Origin: an uncultured Pseudomonadales bacterium
Lineage (GTDB): Bacteria; Pseudomonadota; Gammaproteobacteria; Pseudomonadales; Balneatricaceae
NCBI GenBank assembly: GCA_937773555.1
Contig: CALJVT010000004.1
Coordinates: 124,001 to 188,000 of the forward strand
Reading direction: 5' to 3'
DNA length: 64,000 nt
A model generated the notes under the pieces. It had not been told where the DNA came from. It made no database searches and was given only the letters and a program-made list of their open reading frames with translations. A program made the position numbers and the translations under genes. Of the stretch, positions 1-9,532 are shown piece by piece; position 1 is the stretch's first letter, and every line of letters starts with the position of its first letter.

Positions 1-2
1 GG

Positions 3-326
3 GGCCGTCACCTCATGACTAGTGCTAAGGTATTCACGGCAGAACAAGCCTTGGCTATGGGTTTAGTGCATGAGGTGGTGGCAGCCTGGGAATTAGAAAA
101 GACTAAAGATCAATGGATTGTTGGCACAATAGGCAATAGCCCAGAGGCAGTAGCACAGATTAAACAGTTGCTTAATCGCGTAAATAGCCACTCCCCCATA
201 ACTAAACAATCCTTAGTATATACCACAGCGCTCACCACGAGTGCTATTTCTAAAATCCGTGTCAGTGCCAGTGGTCAAGCAGGTTTGAAGGCCTTCCTTA
301 CTAAAACTCTCGCCCCTTGGAAATAA
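3..326 (+). CDS. liuC: Enoyl-CoA hydratase/isomerase family protein, C-terminal part (probable methylglutaconyl-CoA hydratase)
   Basis: The reading frame is open from the first bases of the window, so the 5' part of the gene lies upstream. The visible C-terminal third has the crotonase-family run RHLMTSAKVFTAEQALAMGL followed by VHEVV, typical of the helix preceding the trimerisation domain. In leucine catabolism this enzyme hydrates 3-methylglutaconyl-CoA to HMG-CoA. The pathway assignment comes from its neighbours: the next genes are the biotin subunit of methylcrotonyl-CoA carboxylase and HMG-CoA lyase. The catalytic glutamates are outside the window, so another enoyl-CoA hydratase cannot be excluded from this fragment alone. 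Its stop lies 8 bases before the next start. Confidence 0.85.
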   Translation, partial: GRHLMTSAKVFTAEQALAMGLVHEVVAAWELEKTKDQWIVGTIGNSPEAVAQIKQLLNRVNSHSPITKQSLVYTTALTTSAISKIRVSASGQAGLKAFLTKTLAPWK

Positions 327-334
327 TAAATACT

Positions 335-2248
335 ATGCTAAAAACTGTACTAATTGCCAACCGTGGGGAAATAGCCTGTCGTGTAATGCGCACAGCTAAG
401 GCTATGGGTATGCGTACCATTGCCATTTATTCGGATGCAGACGCCAACGCATTACATGTAAAAGAGGCAGACGAAGCGTGGCATATTGGCCCAGCCACCG
501 CCGCCCAGAGCTACCTTAGAGCAGATAAAATATTAGCTGTTGCGCTTGCAAGTAAAGCTGACTGCATTCACCCAGGCTATGGTTTTTTATCTGAAAACGC
601 AGACTTTGTAGCCGCATGCCAAGCTAAAAACATCATATTCATTGGCCCCGATGTGCCTGCCATAGAGCAAATGGGTAGTAAGAGCGCTGCCAAAATAATT
701 ATGACCGAAGCAGGCATTCCTCTGGTGCCTGGTTACCATGGCACAAGCCAAGATGATGCATTGTTGCAGTATGAAGCTGACCAAATAGGCTACCCTTTAC
801 TCATCAAGGCAGTTGCAGGCGGCGGCGGTAAAGGCATGCGTGTAGTGGATAGGCCTGAAGACTTTCTTACTCACCTAGCCGGAGCAAGGCGCGAGGGCTT
901 AGCCAGCTTTGGCAACAGTGATGTGTTAATAGAAAAATACCTCATTGCCCCACGTCATGTTGAAGTGCAGGTTTTTTGTGATCGCCATGGCCATGGCGTT
1001 TACCTTGGCGACCGCGATTGCTCTGCCCAAAGGCGCCACCAAAAAGTGATCGAAGAAGCTCCTGCTCCTAGCTTATCGGACGATTTGCGTCAAAAAATGG
1101 GTACTACTGCGGTAGAAGCAGCCCAAGCAATAGACTATGTGGGCGCAGGCACTGTAGAGTTTTTGCTAGACAGTAATGGTGGCTATTATTTTATGGAAAT
1201 GAATACTCGCTTGCAGGTAGAGCACCCTGTTACTGAAATGGTAACCGGTGTAGACCTAGTAGCTTGGCAGTTTAAAGTAGCAGCCGGGCAGCCTTTGCCT
1301 CTAACTCAAGAGCAAGTATGTTTGCAGGGTCATTCTTTTGAAGCGCGTATCTATGCAGAAGACCCGACCCAAGATTTTCAGCCATCTACTGGCCATATTG
1401 GGCATCTGCGCACACCTAAGCAAGATGCCACTATTCGTATTGACACAGGGGTGGGCCAAGATGATGAAATAAGCCCTTTTTATGACCCCATGATCGCCAA
1501 GCTCATTGTGTGGGCACCAAACCGTGAAGAGGCACTAGCCAAGCTAGACATCGCTTTGCAAGACTATCACCTAGAAGGCATTCACACTAACATCGACTTT
1601 TTGCGCCGTTTAGCCAAATTACAAGACTTTCAAGATGCAAAGTTGCACACTAACATTATAGATCAACACCAAGACTACCTCCTGTCACCTTCGTTACAAA
1701 ATGAACAGGTAATCTTAGCCATGGCAGGCTTAGTATTGGGCACACAGGCCTATAAAACCTATGGAGACTGCGCAGGGCTTAGGCTGAACATGCCACGAAT
1801 AAGCCTTGCATTACGGGCACAGTATTTAGGTAAAAACTGCGTAATTACCACTCACACTTTGGGTAAAGTAGGCCCACATTCATTAGTGTTAGATTATGCT
1901 GGCAGCTTACATAAAGCAGGGTTTTGCTTAATGGGTGACCAGTTAAGCTTGTTTACACCACAAGGTAAAGCTGTGGTGTCCCTTAAAATCCCTAAAATTG
2001 GTGATTTTTTAGATAACAATGACCATAATACAGGCCAGATTACAGCGCCTATGAATGGTTGCCTGATAGCCTGCTTAGTCACCCCTGGTATATCTGTAGT
2101 GGCTGGAGATGCCCTTATGGTAGTAGAGGCTATGAAGATGGAACATACCATTGTGGCGCCCTCAGATGGCGTTATTGGCGAAATCTATTTTAAAGTAGGC
2201 GATTTGGTCGATGCAGATGCCCAACTATTAGATTTACAAGAGTCATAA
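335..2248 (+). CDS. liuD: Methylcrotonyl-CoA carboxylase, biotin-containing alpha subunit
   Basis: This is a 637-residue biotin carboxylase/biotin carboxyl carrier protein. It opens with the biotin carboxylase signature LIANRGEIACRV. It has the ATP-grasp glycine loop GGGGKGMR near residue 165, the MNTRLQVEHPVTE motif, and a C-terminal biotinyl domain with AMKM whose lysine (about K601) carries biotin. It carboxylates 3-methylcrotonyl-CoA together with a beta subunit (liuB), which must lie upstream of the window. A longer frame begins at a TTG at 317 and overlaps the previous gene, but the ATG at 335 gives the usual family N-terminus and is preferred. A propionyl- or acetyl-CoA carboxylase subunit is less likely because liuC and liuE flank it. 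Confidence 0.93.
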   Translation: MLKTVLIANRGEIACRVMRTAKAMGMRTIAIYSDADANALHVKEADEAWHIGPATAAQSYLRADKILAVALASKADCIHPGYGFLSENADFVAACQAKNIIFIGPDVPAIEQMGSKSAAKIIMTEAGIPLVPGYHGTSQDDALLQYEADQIGYPLLIKAVAGGGGKGMRVVDRPEDFLTHLAGARREGLASFGNSDVLIEKYLIAPRHVEVQVFCDRHGHGVYLGDRDCSAQRRHQKVIEEAPAPSLSDDLRQKMGTTAVEAAQAIDYVGAGTVEFLLDSNGGYYFMEMNTRLQVEHPVTEMVTGVDLVAWQFKVAAGQPLPLTQEQVCLQGHSFEARIYAEDPTQDFQPSTGHIGHLRTPKQDATIRIDTGVGQDDEISPFYDPMIAKLIVWAPNREEALAKLDIALQDYHLEGIHTNIDFLRRLAKLQDFQDAKLHTNIIDQHQDYLLSPSLQNEQVILAMAGLVLGTQAYKTYGDCAGLRLNMPRISLALRAQYLGKNCVITTHTLGKVGPHSLVLDYAGSLHKAGFCLMGDQLSLFTPQGKAVVSLKIPKIGDFLDNNDHNTGQITAPMNGCLIACLVTPGISVVAGDALMVVEAMKMEHTIVAPSDGVIGEIYFKVGDLVDADAQLLDLQES

Positions 2249-2282
2249 GACACACAATAAACAAAAAAGAAGAATAAATAAC

Positions 2283-3227
2283 ATGCCTTTAAATACGTAT
2301 AGCCCATCAACCACGACAAGGTCTCTAGCAAAGCACGTGAAGGTAGTGGAAGTAGGCCCAAGAGACGGCCTGCAAAATGAATCTGGCCCAATGCTCCATG
2401 CTGCTGTAAAAGCGAATCTGATTGATCAGCTAGCTGCAGCTGGGCTTACACACATTGAAGCTGCTGCTTTTGTGCACCCTAAATGGGTGCCACAGATGGC
2501 TAATAGCGCTCAGGTGCTGCAACTCATCACACGTCATAAGCATGTTTCCTACAGTGCCCTTACACCCAACATGAAGGGCTTAGAGCGCGCGATAGAGGCT
2601 GGTGTAGATGAAGTGTCTGTGTTTGGCGCAGCCAGTGAAAGCTTCAGCCAACGCAACACCAATTGCTCTATCTCCCAAGCACTTGAGCGTTTTAAGCCTG
2701 TGGCTAAGGCGGCATTAGATGCTGGCTTAAAAGTGCGTGGCTATGTATCTGTGGTAGTAGACTGCCCCTATGAAGGCCCCGTTTCTTCCTCTATCGTAGC
2801 CGATGTGGCTGAGCAACTGATAGATATGGGCTGTTATGAAGTGTCTTTAGGCGATACCATCGGTACGGCCACACCAGGGCGGATGTTGGAGATGGTTAAT
2901 GTGGTGAGCCAACATGTGCCTGTGAGGCAACTTGCAGGCCATTGCCACAATACCTATGGCCAAGCACTTGCCAATGTGCTGATGCTGCTAGAAGCAGGGG
3001 TCACGACATTTGATAGCTCAGTGGCAGGCCTGGGTGGCTGTCCGTATGCTAAAGGCGCTAGCGGCAACTTAGCCACAGAAGACTTAGCCTATATGCTGCA
3101 CGGTTTAGGTATAAAAACGGGTATTCACCTTGATCGATTAGTGCGAGTTGGCCAAAACATTAGTGATCTATTGGGCCGCACCAACGGCTCAAACGCTGGT
3201 CAAGCATTGAACGCGCAAGCGTGTTAA
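2283..3227 (+). CDS. liuE: Hydroxymethylglutaryl-CoA lyase
   Basis: This 314-residue TIM-barrel lyase of the HMGL/DRE family cleaves HMG-CoA into acetoacetate and acetyl-CoA, the last step of leucine degradation. Visible signatures are VEVGPRDGLQNE near residue 21, the metal-binding HCHNTYGQ near residue 220, and GLGGCPYAKGASGN near residue 250 with the catalytic cysteine of the flexible loop. It follows the carboxylase after 34 bases, with an AAGAAGA stretch as a modest ribosome site, so it is probably in the same operon. Length and motifs are complete. Confidence 0.95.
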   Translation: MPLNTYSPSTTTRSLAKHVKVVEVGPRDGLQNESGPMLHAAVKANLIDQLAAAGLTHIEAAAFVHPKWVPQMANSAQVLQLITRHKHVSYSALTPNMKGLERAIEAGVDEVSVFGAASESFSQRNTNCSISQALERFKPVAKAALDAGLKVRGYVSVVVDCPYEGPVSSSIVADVAEQLIDMGCYEVSLGDTIGTATPGRMLEMVNVVSQHVPVRQLAGHCHNTYGQALANVLMLLEAGVTTFDSSVAGLGGCPYAKGASGNLATEDLAYMLHGLGIKTGIHLDRLVRVGQNISDLLGRTNGSNAGQALNAQAC

Positions 3228-3318
3228 TTTTAATCTTGGTGCTGATGACTTAATTTGTATAAGTTGTCAGGCTTTAGTACGCTTAAATGCGCAATTTTCC
3301 AACTAATTAAGGAGCAGT

Positions 3319-5280
3319 ATGACTCAGCCTATGTGGCAGCCAAGTCAAAGCCGTATTGAACAGACTAACCTGTGGCGTTTTATACAATCCATCAATGCAA
3401 CACACCAACTGGACATTACTGACTTTCATCAACTACACCAGTGGAGCATTGACTTTAGTGATCTATTTTGGGAGCAGATTTGGCATCAATGCAACCTTGT
3501 CACAAGTCATAAAGGCAACATTATTCTGCACGACAGTAGCAAAATGCCTGGGGCCTTATGGTATCCCGAAGCCAAACTGAACTTTGCAGAGAACCTTCTT
3601 AAGTTTCGTAATTCCTCAACTGCGCTGATTTACTGTGGTGAAGATGGAGAGCGTCAAGAAATTAGTTATGCAACGCTCTATCAAAGAGTAGCTGCGCTGG
3701 TAAGCGGTTTAGAAAAGTATAACCTTCAGCCTGGCGACCGTGTTGCAGGCTTTATGCCTAATGTTATTGATACTGTAGTGGCGATGCTGGCCACTACCAG
3801 TTTAGGCGCAGTATGGAGTTCCTGCTCGCCAGACTTTGGAATTAACGGTGTACTTGACCGTTTTGGCCAAATAGAGCCACGTATTCTTTTCACCACGGAT
3901 GGCTACTTTTATAACGGTAAAACACTAAACTCACTGGAACGGGTAGCTGGCATTGCTGCTCACCTGCCGTCAATAGAAGCAATCGTAGTTTGTGACCATA
4001 TCACTAAGACAGCAGACTTAAACCTATTGCATGAGGCCGTGCCTGGTAAAGCTGTTCATCTTAAAGATTTTATAGACCTGACGGCTACTGAAATTGCTTT
4101 TGTTGACTGTCACTTTGATGACCCTCTATACATTATGTATTCATCAGGCACGACAGGCGTGCCTAAGTGCATCGTTCACGGTATCGGTGGTACGTTGCTG
4201 CAACATAACAAAGAACACTTTTTACATACTGATGTAACCCCTAATGACGTCTTATTTTACTACACAACGTGTGGCTGGATGATGTGGAATTGGCTGGTTA
4301 GCGGCCTAGCGTTAGGGTGTACCGTATTACTCTACGACGGGTCACCGTTTAAGACCCCCAGTATTCTTATAGATATGGCAGAGCGTGAAAAAGTAACTAT
4401 TTTTGGCACCAGTGCCAAATACATTGCTGCTATTGAAAAAGCAGGTGTTAAACCTTCTCAAAGCCATAATTTACAATACTTAAAGACAATTCTTTCTACG
4501 GGTTCGCCCCTGTCCCATGAGAGTTTCGACTTCGTTTACCGTGATGTTAAGCAGGACCTACTCCTTGCCTCTATTTCTGGTGGCACCGACATCGTCTCAT
4601 GTTTTGCTCTGGGCTGCCCTATTCTTCCAGTATACCGTGGGGAGCTTCAATGCCGAGGTTTAGCGATGGCTGTCGATATATTTGACGACGATGGTCAGCC
4701 ATTGCGCCAAGCCAAGGGCGAGCTGGTGTGCACTGCACCCTTCCCCGCCATGCCTATCTATTTTTGGCAAGACAAGGATGGTAAAAAATACCATGATGCT
4801 TACTTTGGTCAATATAAAAATGTCTGGGCACATGGTGATTATGGCGAGATAACTGAGCATGGGGGCGTCATTATTCATGGTCGCTCTGATGCAGTGCTCA
4901 ACCCAGGCGGTGTACGTATTGGCACTGCAGAAATATATCGTCAGGTAGAGGTTGTTGAAGAGGTATTAGAGAGTATCGTCGTTGGCCAAACATGGCAGCA
5001 GGATGTGAGAGTTATATTGTTTGTTGTTTTACGGCCAGAACTAGTGTTAAGTGAGGACTTAATCCGAACCATTAAACAACAAGTACGTAGCAACACAACA
5101 CCCCGCCACGTGCCCGCAAAAGTGATACAAGTGAGTGCTATTCCTCGCACCATCAGTGGTAAGATTGTAGAGCTTGCTGTCCGCAAGGTTATCCATGGCG
5201 AAGCAGTGACCAACAAAGATGCCCTAGCTAATCCTGAGGCGTTAGACTTGTTTGTTAACCTTCCTGAGCTGTTGAGTTAA
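3319..5280 (+). CDS. aacS: Acetoacetyl-CoA synthetase
   Basis: This 653-residue ANL-superfamily ligase has the AMP-binding motif YSSGTTGVPK at about residue 274 and the C-terminal adenylation motif with the catalytic lysine in PRTISGKIVE. Its overall length, the N-terminal WxPS block and the HFLHTDVTP/TTCGWMMWNW segments match acetoacetyl-CoA synthetases. It activates the acetoacetate released by HMG-CoA lyase to acetoacetyl-CoA, which thiolase can split, so it completes the leucine route encoded upstream. A strong AAGGAG precedes the ATG by about 5 bases. The 91-base gap after liuE may hold an internal promoter, but none was recognised. Confidence 0.94.
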   Translation: MTQPMWQPSQSRIEQTNLWRFIQSINATHQLDITDFHQLHQWSIDFSDLFWEQIWHQCNLVTSHKGNIILHDSSKMPGALWYPEAKLNFAENLLKFRNSSTALIYCGEDGERQEISYATLYQRVAALVSGLEKYNLQPGDRVAGFMPNVIDTVVAMLATTSLGAVWSSCSPDFGINGVLDRFGQIEPRILFTTDGYFYNGKTLNSLERVAGIAAHLPSIEAIVVCDHITKTADLNLLHEAVPGKAVHLKDFIDLTATEIAFVDCHFDDPLYIMYSSGTTGVPKCIVHGIGGTLLQHNKEHFLHTDVTPNDVLFYYTTCGWMMWNWLVSGLALGCTVLLYDGSPFKTPSILIDMAEREKVTIFGTSAKYIAAIEKAGVKPSQSHNLQYLKTILSTGSPLSHESFDFVYRDVKQDLLLASISGGTDIVSCFALGCPILPVYRGELQCRGLAMAVDIFDDDGQPLRQAKGELVCTAPFPAMPIYFWQDKDGKKYHDAYFGQYKNVWAHGDYGEITEHGGVIIHGRSDAVLNPGGVRIGTAEIYRQVEVVEEVLESIVVGQTWQQDVRVILFVVLRPELVLSEDLIRTIKQQVRSNTTPRHVPAKVIQVSAIPRTISGKIVELAVRKVIHGEAVTNKDALANPEALDLFVNLPELLS

Positions 5281-5289
5281 TTAAGGCTA

Positions 5290-6063
5290 ATGCTCAGTAC
5301 GTTATCGTTGTTACTTGAAAAAAGACCGCACAAACAGTGGCAAATCGAAGATTTTTCAGGCATTGATCAATTACATCTTGGGGGAATCCCTGCAACCCTT
5401 GCACTACTTGACTGGTTACCAAATGGAGCTAAGAGTGGCTTGGATATAGGTTGTGGCTTAGGTGGCACGAGTAGACTGTTATCAAATGAGCGTGACTGCA
5501 ATATGGTGGGGTTAGACCTTAATCATCAATATATCCGCGCCGCCATGCTGCTAAATCAAAGCATTCAACCTGAACCACAGTGTCAATTCGTGATAGGAAA
5601 CAGCCTGCGCCTGCCATTCTCAGAGCACAGTTTCAATTTTGTCATCAGCCAACACTCCACCATGAACATTAAGCAAAAAGAAGCCTTACTAAAAGGTTTG
5701 TACAGTGTTCTTAAACCTCAGGGTCACTTGTTGATCCATGAAATTATGTTACAACCACACGCTAGTGAAAATGATATCCTTTACCCAACGCCGTGGGCTC
5801 ACGAAAAAGGTGAGAGTCACTTGTGTCATTGGCAGCTATTTAACGATTTAGCGCTGGCTATAGGCTTCAAAGTAGACCATTTTAAGGATGATACAGACGC
5901 TGCACTAACTTGGATACGGCAAACCCGTCAGCAAAAGGCACCACCCCCATTTAGGCCAACTTTAGCACTTGGAGCTAATGCAGCAATGATGAGCGCTAAC
6001 GTTTTAGGCAACATAGAGGCCGGCTATTTACACGTTATCAGTGCGAGATTGTGCAAGCTATAG
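5290..6063 (+). CDS. Class I SAM-dependent methyltransferase
   Basis: This 257-residue protein has the SAM-binding motif I GLDIGCGLGGTS near residue 52, an acidic residue ending beta-2 (GLDLN), and the post-motif LRLPFSEHSFNFV. The layout and the central ISQHSTMNI segment resemble sarcosine/dimethylglycine N-methyltransferases and related small-molecule methyltransferases, but the substrate cannot be read from the sequence. It starts 9 bases after aacS, with AAGG placed close to the ATG, so it is probably cotranscribed with the ketone-body gene. Why a methyltransferase belongs there is unclear. Confidence is high for the fold and low for any specific reaction. Confidence 0.8.
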   Translation: MLSTLSLLLEKRPHKQWQIEDFSGIDQLHLGGIPATLALLDWLPNGAKSGLDIGCGLGGTSRLLSNERDCNMVGLDLNHQYIRAAMLLNQSIQPEPQCQFVIGNSLRLPFSEHSFNFVISQHSTMNIKQKEALLKGLYSVLKPQGHLLIHEIMLQPHASENDILYPTPWAHEKGESHLCHWQLFNDLALAIGFKVDHFKDDTDAALTWIRQTRQQKAPPPFRPTLALGANAAMMSANVLGNIEAGYLHVISARLCKL

Positions 6064-6090
6064 CCAGCTACTCCATGACCAGCACTGGGG

Positions 6091-6933
6091 TTAAACAGTC
6101 TTTTGAGGGCGCCAGTGGTTCACTAAGTTAGCCAGCAACATTAGCCCACCACCCAAGATCACTGAAACTTCAAAAGGTTCTCCATATAGCAGCATACCGA
6201 TAATGGCAATAATAGGTAAGCGCAAGAAATCTAGACTAATAACTACACTTACTTCCGCAATCTGCATCGCTTTAACCATACAATAGTGAGCAGACAAGCC
6301 AGTTAACGCAATAGCCATCACCCACGGCCACATCCACGGTTCCGGCATAGCCCAATCAGGACCAGCCATCAATGCGCCTAGAGGTAACTGAATTAAGGTC
6401 ATGTAAAACACTACAGTAAGCGGATGTTCAGTGGTGAGCAGTGACTTGCTCAAAATAAAAGTCACAGCAAAACACAAAGATGCAATGATCATCACCAGAC
6501 CACCAACATCTATAATTTGTACACCAGGCTTGACTATAACTGCTACACCTATTAAACCTAAAGCGACAGAGACGAGCTTGCGCCTTGTGATGGCTTCACT
6601 AAGAAATATAGACGCTATAATCAACACCCACAATGGCACCGTAAACTCGATGGCAAACACTTGTGCCAAGGGCAACAATCCGATGCCTACAAGCCAACTG
6701 AACTGACCAATAAAGTGAAAAAAGTTACGCCAAAAATGGGTCTTCATGCGGCGACTGAACATCAAAGTAGGACGTTTGATAACGTTCATAATAATTACCA
6801 ACAGCACAAAACCCACTAGGCTGCGAATCGCTAATAATTCAAACTTATCAATCTTGCCATCTAACTCACGCGCAGCGATAGCCATAAGGCAAAATGAGGC
6901 GATGGCGCCCAACATCCAAAACACAGCGCGCAT
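6091..6933 (-). CDS. EamA/DMT-family inner-membrane transporter
   Basis: This 280-residue, highly hydrophobic protein has about ten predicted membrane helices arranged as two EamA repeats, the usual layout of the drug/metabolite transporter superfamily (RhaT/YdcZ-like exporters). Typical features are the N-terminal ML(G)AIASFCLMAIAAREL, the polar loop with the RS residues of the first repeat, and the IPII/GMLLYGEP segment of the second. The substrate is unknown. It lies 12 bases downstream of another membrane protein on the same strand, and its 3' end converges on the methyltransferase gene. Confidence 0.88.
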   Translation of the reverse strand: MRAVFWMLGAIASFCLMAIAARELDGKIDKFELLAIRSLVGFVLLVIIMNVIKRPTLMFSRRMKTHFWRNFFHFIGQFSWLVGIGLLPLAQVFAIEFTVPLWVLIIASIFLSEAITRRKLVSVALGLIGVAVIVKPGVQIIDVGGLVMIIASLCFAVTFILSKSLLTTEHPLTVVFYMTLIQLPLGALMAGPDWAMPEPWMWPWVMAIALTGLSAHYCMVKAMQIAEVSVVISLDFLRLPIIAIIGMLLYGEPFEVSVILGGGLMLLANLVNHWRPQKTV

Positions 6934-6945
6934 GGTCGTTTCCTA

Positions 6946-7464
6946 TCAGTGGTAGTGGGCAGATTTAGGTAGTTCCGGATTCACTAGGCTTGCACCCGTG
7001 CGCATGGCAACTAAGATATACCATCCAGTCACTGTTGCACCCCACAAGAGGCCAACAACAACACCCGCATCCATTATCGGCCGCCAAGGTTGAGGAAGAT
7101 TTACAGCAATGGTTATAAATACCAAAACCATAATCAGAATGCTGTAAGAAATAATAATACGCTTCTTCGAGGCATAGATGAAACCCATAGCATATAAAGG
7201 CGCAAGCACCACGAGCCAAGCCTTCGGGTTCTGTTTAAGCCATATCAAACGGGCAGCGACTCGGGGAGAAAATGCTTGCTGGAAGCCCTTATAGCCCTCG
7301 GTATAAGCCATAAATGCAACCCAAATTATTAGCGCAAACCAATGCCAAATATTTACTGGGTAAAGGAAAAACTCTAGCGCTATGTTAGACAAGCGAACGG
7401 CAGACGCCATCAGCAAACCAACCACCCCAAGGCTGCCCCACATAAATCCAATGCGACCTAACAT
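6946..7464 (-). CDS. Hypothetical five-helix membrane protein
   Basis: I do not recognise a named family. The 172-residue product has about five hydrophobic segments, near residues 5-22, 38-54, 84-100, 104-122 and 132-152. Between the second and third lies a conserved-looking soluble loop, YTEGYKGFQQAFSPRVAARL. The frame can be extended 10 residues to a TTG at 7494, but the ATG at 7464 (MLGRIGFMWG) is preferred; AGGT lies about 10 bases before it. The gene sits directly upstream of the EamA transporter on the same strand and diverges from the DUF1289 gene. Confidence 0.75.
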   Translation of the reverse strand: MLGRIGFMWGSLGVVGLLMASAVRLSNIALEFFLYPVNIWHWFALIIWVAFMAYTEGYKGFQQAFSPRVAARLIWLKQNPKAWLVVLAPLYAMGFIYASKKRIIISYSILIMVLVFITIAVNLPQPWRPIMDAGVVVGLLWGATVTGWYILVAMRTGASLVNPELPKSAHYH

Positions 7465-7574
7465 TAACAATCTACCTAAACTCAAAAAAGACAAAGTATT
7501 CTAACACACAGGCCTTTCCTGTGCGCTTAAGTCAGGCCATAATAGCAGCTTGAATATTAGCTAGATTCTTCACT

Positions 7575-7790
7575 ATGCGCCGTCGACCACGCCCTATACG
7601 CAACATTGATAACACTATTCCCTCACCGTGTATAAAAGTGTGTCAGTTTAAAAAAGGCGAACTGGTCTGTAAGGGCTGCTATCGCAGTCAAGATGAGGTT
7701 CGCAATTGGATGATTATGTCCAAAGAAGATAAACAAGCTAGCCTAGCCCAAGTAAAAATTAGGCAAGCAACGGCACAAGGGTTAAGTTAA
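7575..7790 (+). CDS. DUF1289 small cysteine-motif protein
   Basis: This 71-residue protein matches the DUF1289 pattern: SPCIKVCQF, then GELVCKGCYRS, then the conserved RNWM. The four cysteines are spaced as a possible metal site. Function in the family is not established, although members are common next to housekeeping genes in proteobacteria. No strong ribosome site precedes the ATG. Its stop overlaps the end of the convergent aceK gene by 4 bases. Confidence 0.85.
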   Translation: MRRRPRPIRNIDNTIPSPCIKVCQFKKGELVCKGCYRSQDEVRNWMIMSKEDKQASLAQVKIRQATAQGLS

Positions 7791-9523
7791 GTCGTTAAAA
7801 AACGCTTTTTACGACGATACGGGAATACATCTTTTACTTGGCCATCTTCAATATCTGCCTGTAAAGACTTCCAATAGTTAGCATCAAAAATATTGCTGTG
7901 TATTTGCCGGAATATTTTTGCAATCCGAGGCCTACCCGCTAAAAACACATGAAATTCTTCAGGAAAAACATCAAATGGCCCTACGGAATACCAAGGCTCA
8001 CTAGCAAGTTCTTGTTCAGGGTACATTGCTTCTGGAATTTTACGGAAGTTACATTCTGTTAGGTAGCAAATTTCATCGTAATCGTAAAACACGACACGTC
8101 CATGGCGAGTAACACCAAAATTTTTAAATAACATATCACCGGGGAATATGTTGGCAGCTGCAAGCTGTTTTATAGCATTACCATATTCATCAATAACGTC
8201 GTACAACTGTTCATCACTGGCGGTATCAATATAAATGTTAAGCGGTATCATGCGTCGCTCAACATAGAGTTGCTCAATCACCACATATTCATCAACCATT
8301 CTAATCATGCTGGGTGCTACGGCCAGAAGCTCATCAATTAACTCTTCAGAAAACCTGTGTTTAGCAAATGCAAAGTGCTTAAATTCTTGAGTATCAGCCA
8401 TACGGCCTACGCGGTCATGAATTTTCACCAAACGGTACTTCTCTTTTACTACAGCCTTAGTCATATTTTTTGGTGGCGCAAACTTGTCTTTAATAATCTT
8501 AAATACAATGTCCAATGAGGGCAGAGTAAATACACTCATCACCATACCTTTGATACCAGGTGCAATAATAAACTGATCTTCAGAATCTTCCATATGCTGA
8601 AGATAATCCCGCATGAACACAGATTTACCATGCTTAAAAAAACCAATATTCGTATAAATTTCTGCTAAAGGTTTTGCTGGCAAAATTTGCTGTAAAAACC
8701 CAACAAACTCCGCAGGAACAGGGGCTTCCACCATAAAATAGGATCGCGTAAAACTAAAAATGATACTCACGTCATCAGAATCTGTAATCAAGGTATCTGT
8801 ATATATACCCTGGTTTTCATCGTTCATCAAAGGGATTATGAAAGGCTGATGATGAAGTGGATTAACTAACTGCCCTACCAAATAAGCACCTTTATTGCGA
8901 TAAAAAACAGACTTCAAAATTTGCACCCGAGTGCCTGCACTAATAGCCATTCGAAAATCAGTGTTTTCTTTAATATTACGAACTAAGTTAACGACATCCA
9001 AGCGTTTGTTTGCATAAGGTATGCTAAAGCTGTAATCCTCTAGTATTTGATTCACCATGCGGACCACCCCTTTATCAGCATAGTATTCACGATACATGTC
9101 TTGCGCCAACACTTTAGGCGCAGAATCTGTAGAGCTAAACAAAAACATTCGTTGTTCACGCAATGCACGGTGCCTAAAGGTGCGACAAAATATAGAGTTA
9201 TAAAAGGTTTCCGCTAGCTCTGGGTCTGTGCGCTGGGGCATAAGCTGTTCAAATTTAGCTTTAATACCCTCCCACTCTTGGGCTTTTTCTTGGCCAATAT
9301 TTTCAGCACGACGAAATTGGTCCACTCTTTGAGTAACTTCGTTAACCATTTCGCCATATAGGTCAATTCTTTGCATTCCACTTGCTTGGACGTCTTGCCA
9401 TAACGCTTGCTCGAAACGCTGTTTTGCTCCCGATGAAATATCTTCAAACTGTCTTCGGTACTCACTAAAACCAGTGTCAATAATTTGAGCAATTTGGCTG
9501 CTTTGGTTATTATTCAAAGACAT
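7787..9523 (-). CDS. aceK: Isocitrate dehydrogenase kinase/phosphatase
   Basis: AceK phosphorylates and dephosphorylates isocitrate dehydrogenase, directing carbon to the glyoxylate shunt during growth on acetate or fatty acids. The 578-residue length fits. Visible family signatures are the ATP-binding APGIKGMVMSVFTLPS block near residue 320, the lysine-rich KIIKDKFAPPK that follows, and the C-terminal FYDYDEICYLTE segment. AGGGA lies 6 bases before the ATG at 9523 but directly abuts the ATG at 9529, so 9523 is the better start. The shunt genes aceA and aceB are not in the window. aceK follows tcdA closely and probably shares its transcript. Use of acetyl-CoA from the leucine genes nearby would fit metabolically. 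Confidence 0.95.
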   Translation of the reverse strand: MSLNNNQSSQIAQIIDTGFSEYRRQFEDISSGAKQRFEQALWQDVQASGMQRIDLYGEMVNEVTQRVDQFRRAENIGQEKAQEWEGIKAKFEQLMPQRTDPELAETFYNSIFCRTFRHRALREQRMFLFSSTDSAPKVLAQDMYREYYADKGVVRMVNQILEDYSFSIPYANKRLDVVNLVRNIKENTDFRMAISAGTRVQILKSVFYRNKGAYLVGQLVNPLHHQPFIIPLMNDENQGIYTDTLITDSDDVSIIFSFTRSYFMVEAPVPAEFVGFLQQILPAKPLAEIYTNIGFFKHGKSVFMRDYLQHMEDSEDQFIIAPGIKGMVMSVFTLPSLDIVFKIIKDKFAPPKNMTKAVVKEKYRLVKIHDRVGRMADTQEFKHFAFAKHRFSEELIDELLAVAPSMIRMVDEYVVIEQLYVERRMIPLNIYIDTASDEQLYDVIDEYGNAIKQLAAANIFPGDMLFKNFGVTRHGRVVFYDYDEICYLTECNFRKIPEAMYPEQELASEPWYSVGPFDVFPEEFHVFLAGRPRIAKIFRQIHSNIFDANYWKSLQADIEDGQVKDVFPYRRKKRFLTT

Positions 9524-9532
9524 AATCATTCC

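Noticed and set aside
3240-3270. Imperfect inverted repeat TGACTTA...TAAGTTGTCA after liuE as a terminator
   Set aside because: The arms need a three-base bulge and no U-run follows, so the hairpin would be weak.
6431-6955. Plus-strand open frames opposite the EamA transporter
   Set aside because: They are antisense shadows of a hydrophobic gene, with Thr/Ile/Asn-rich products and no ribosome site.
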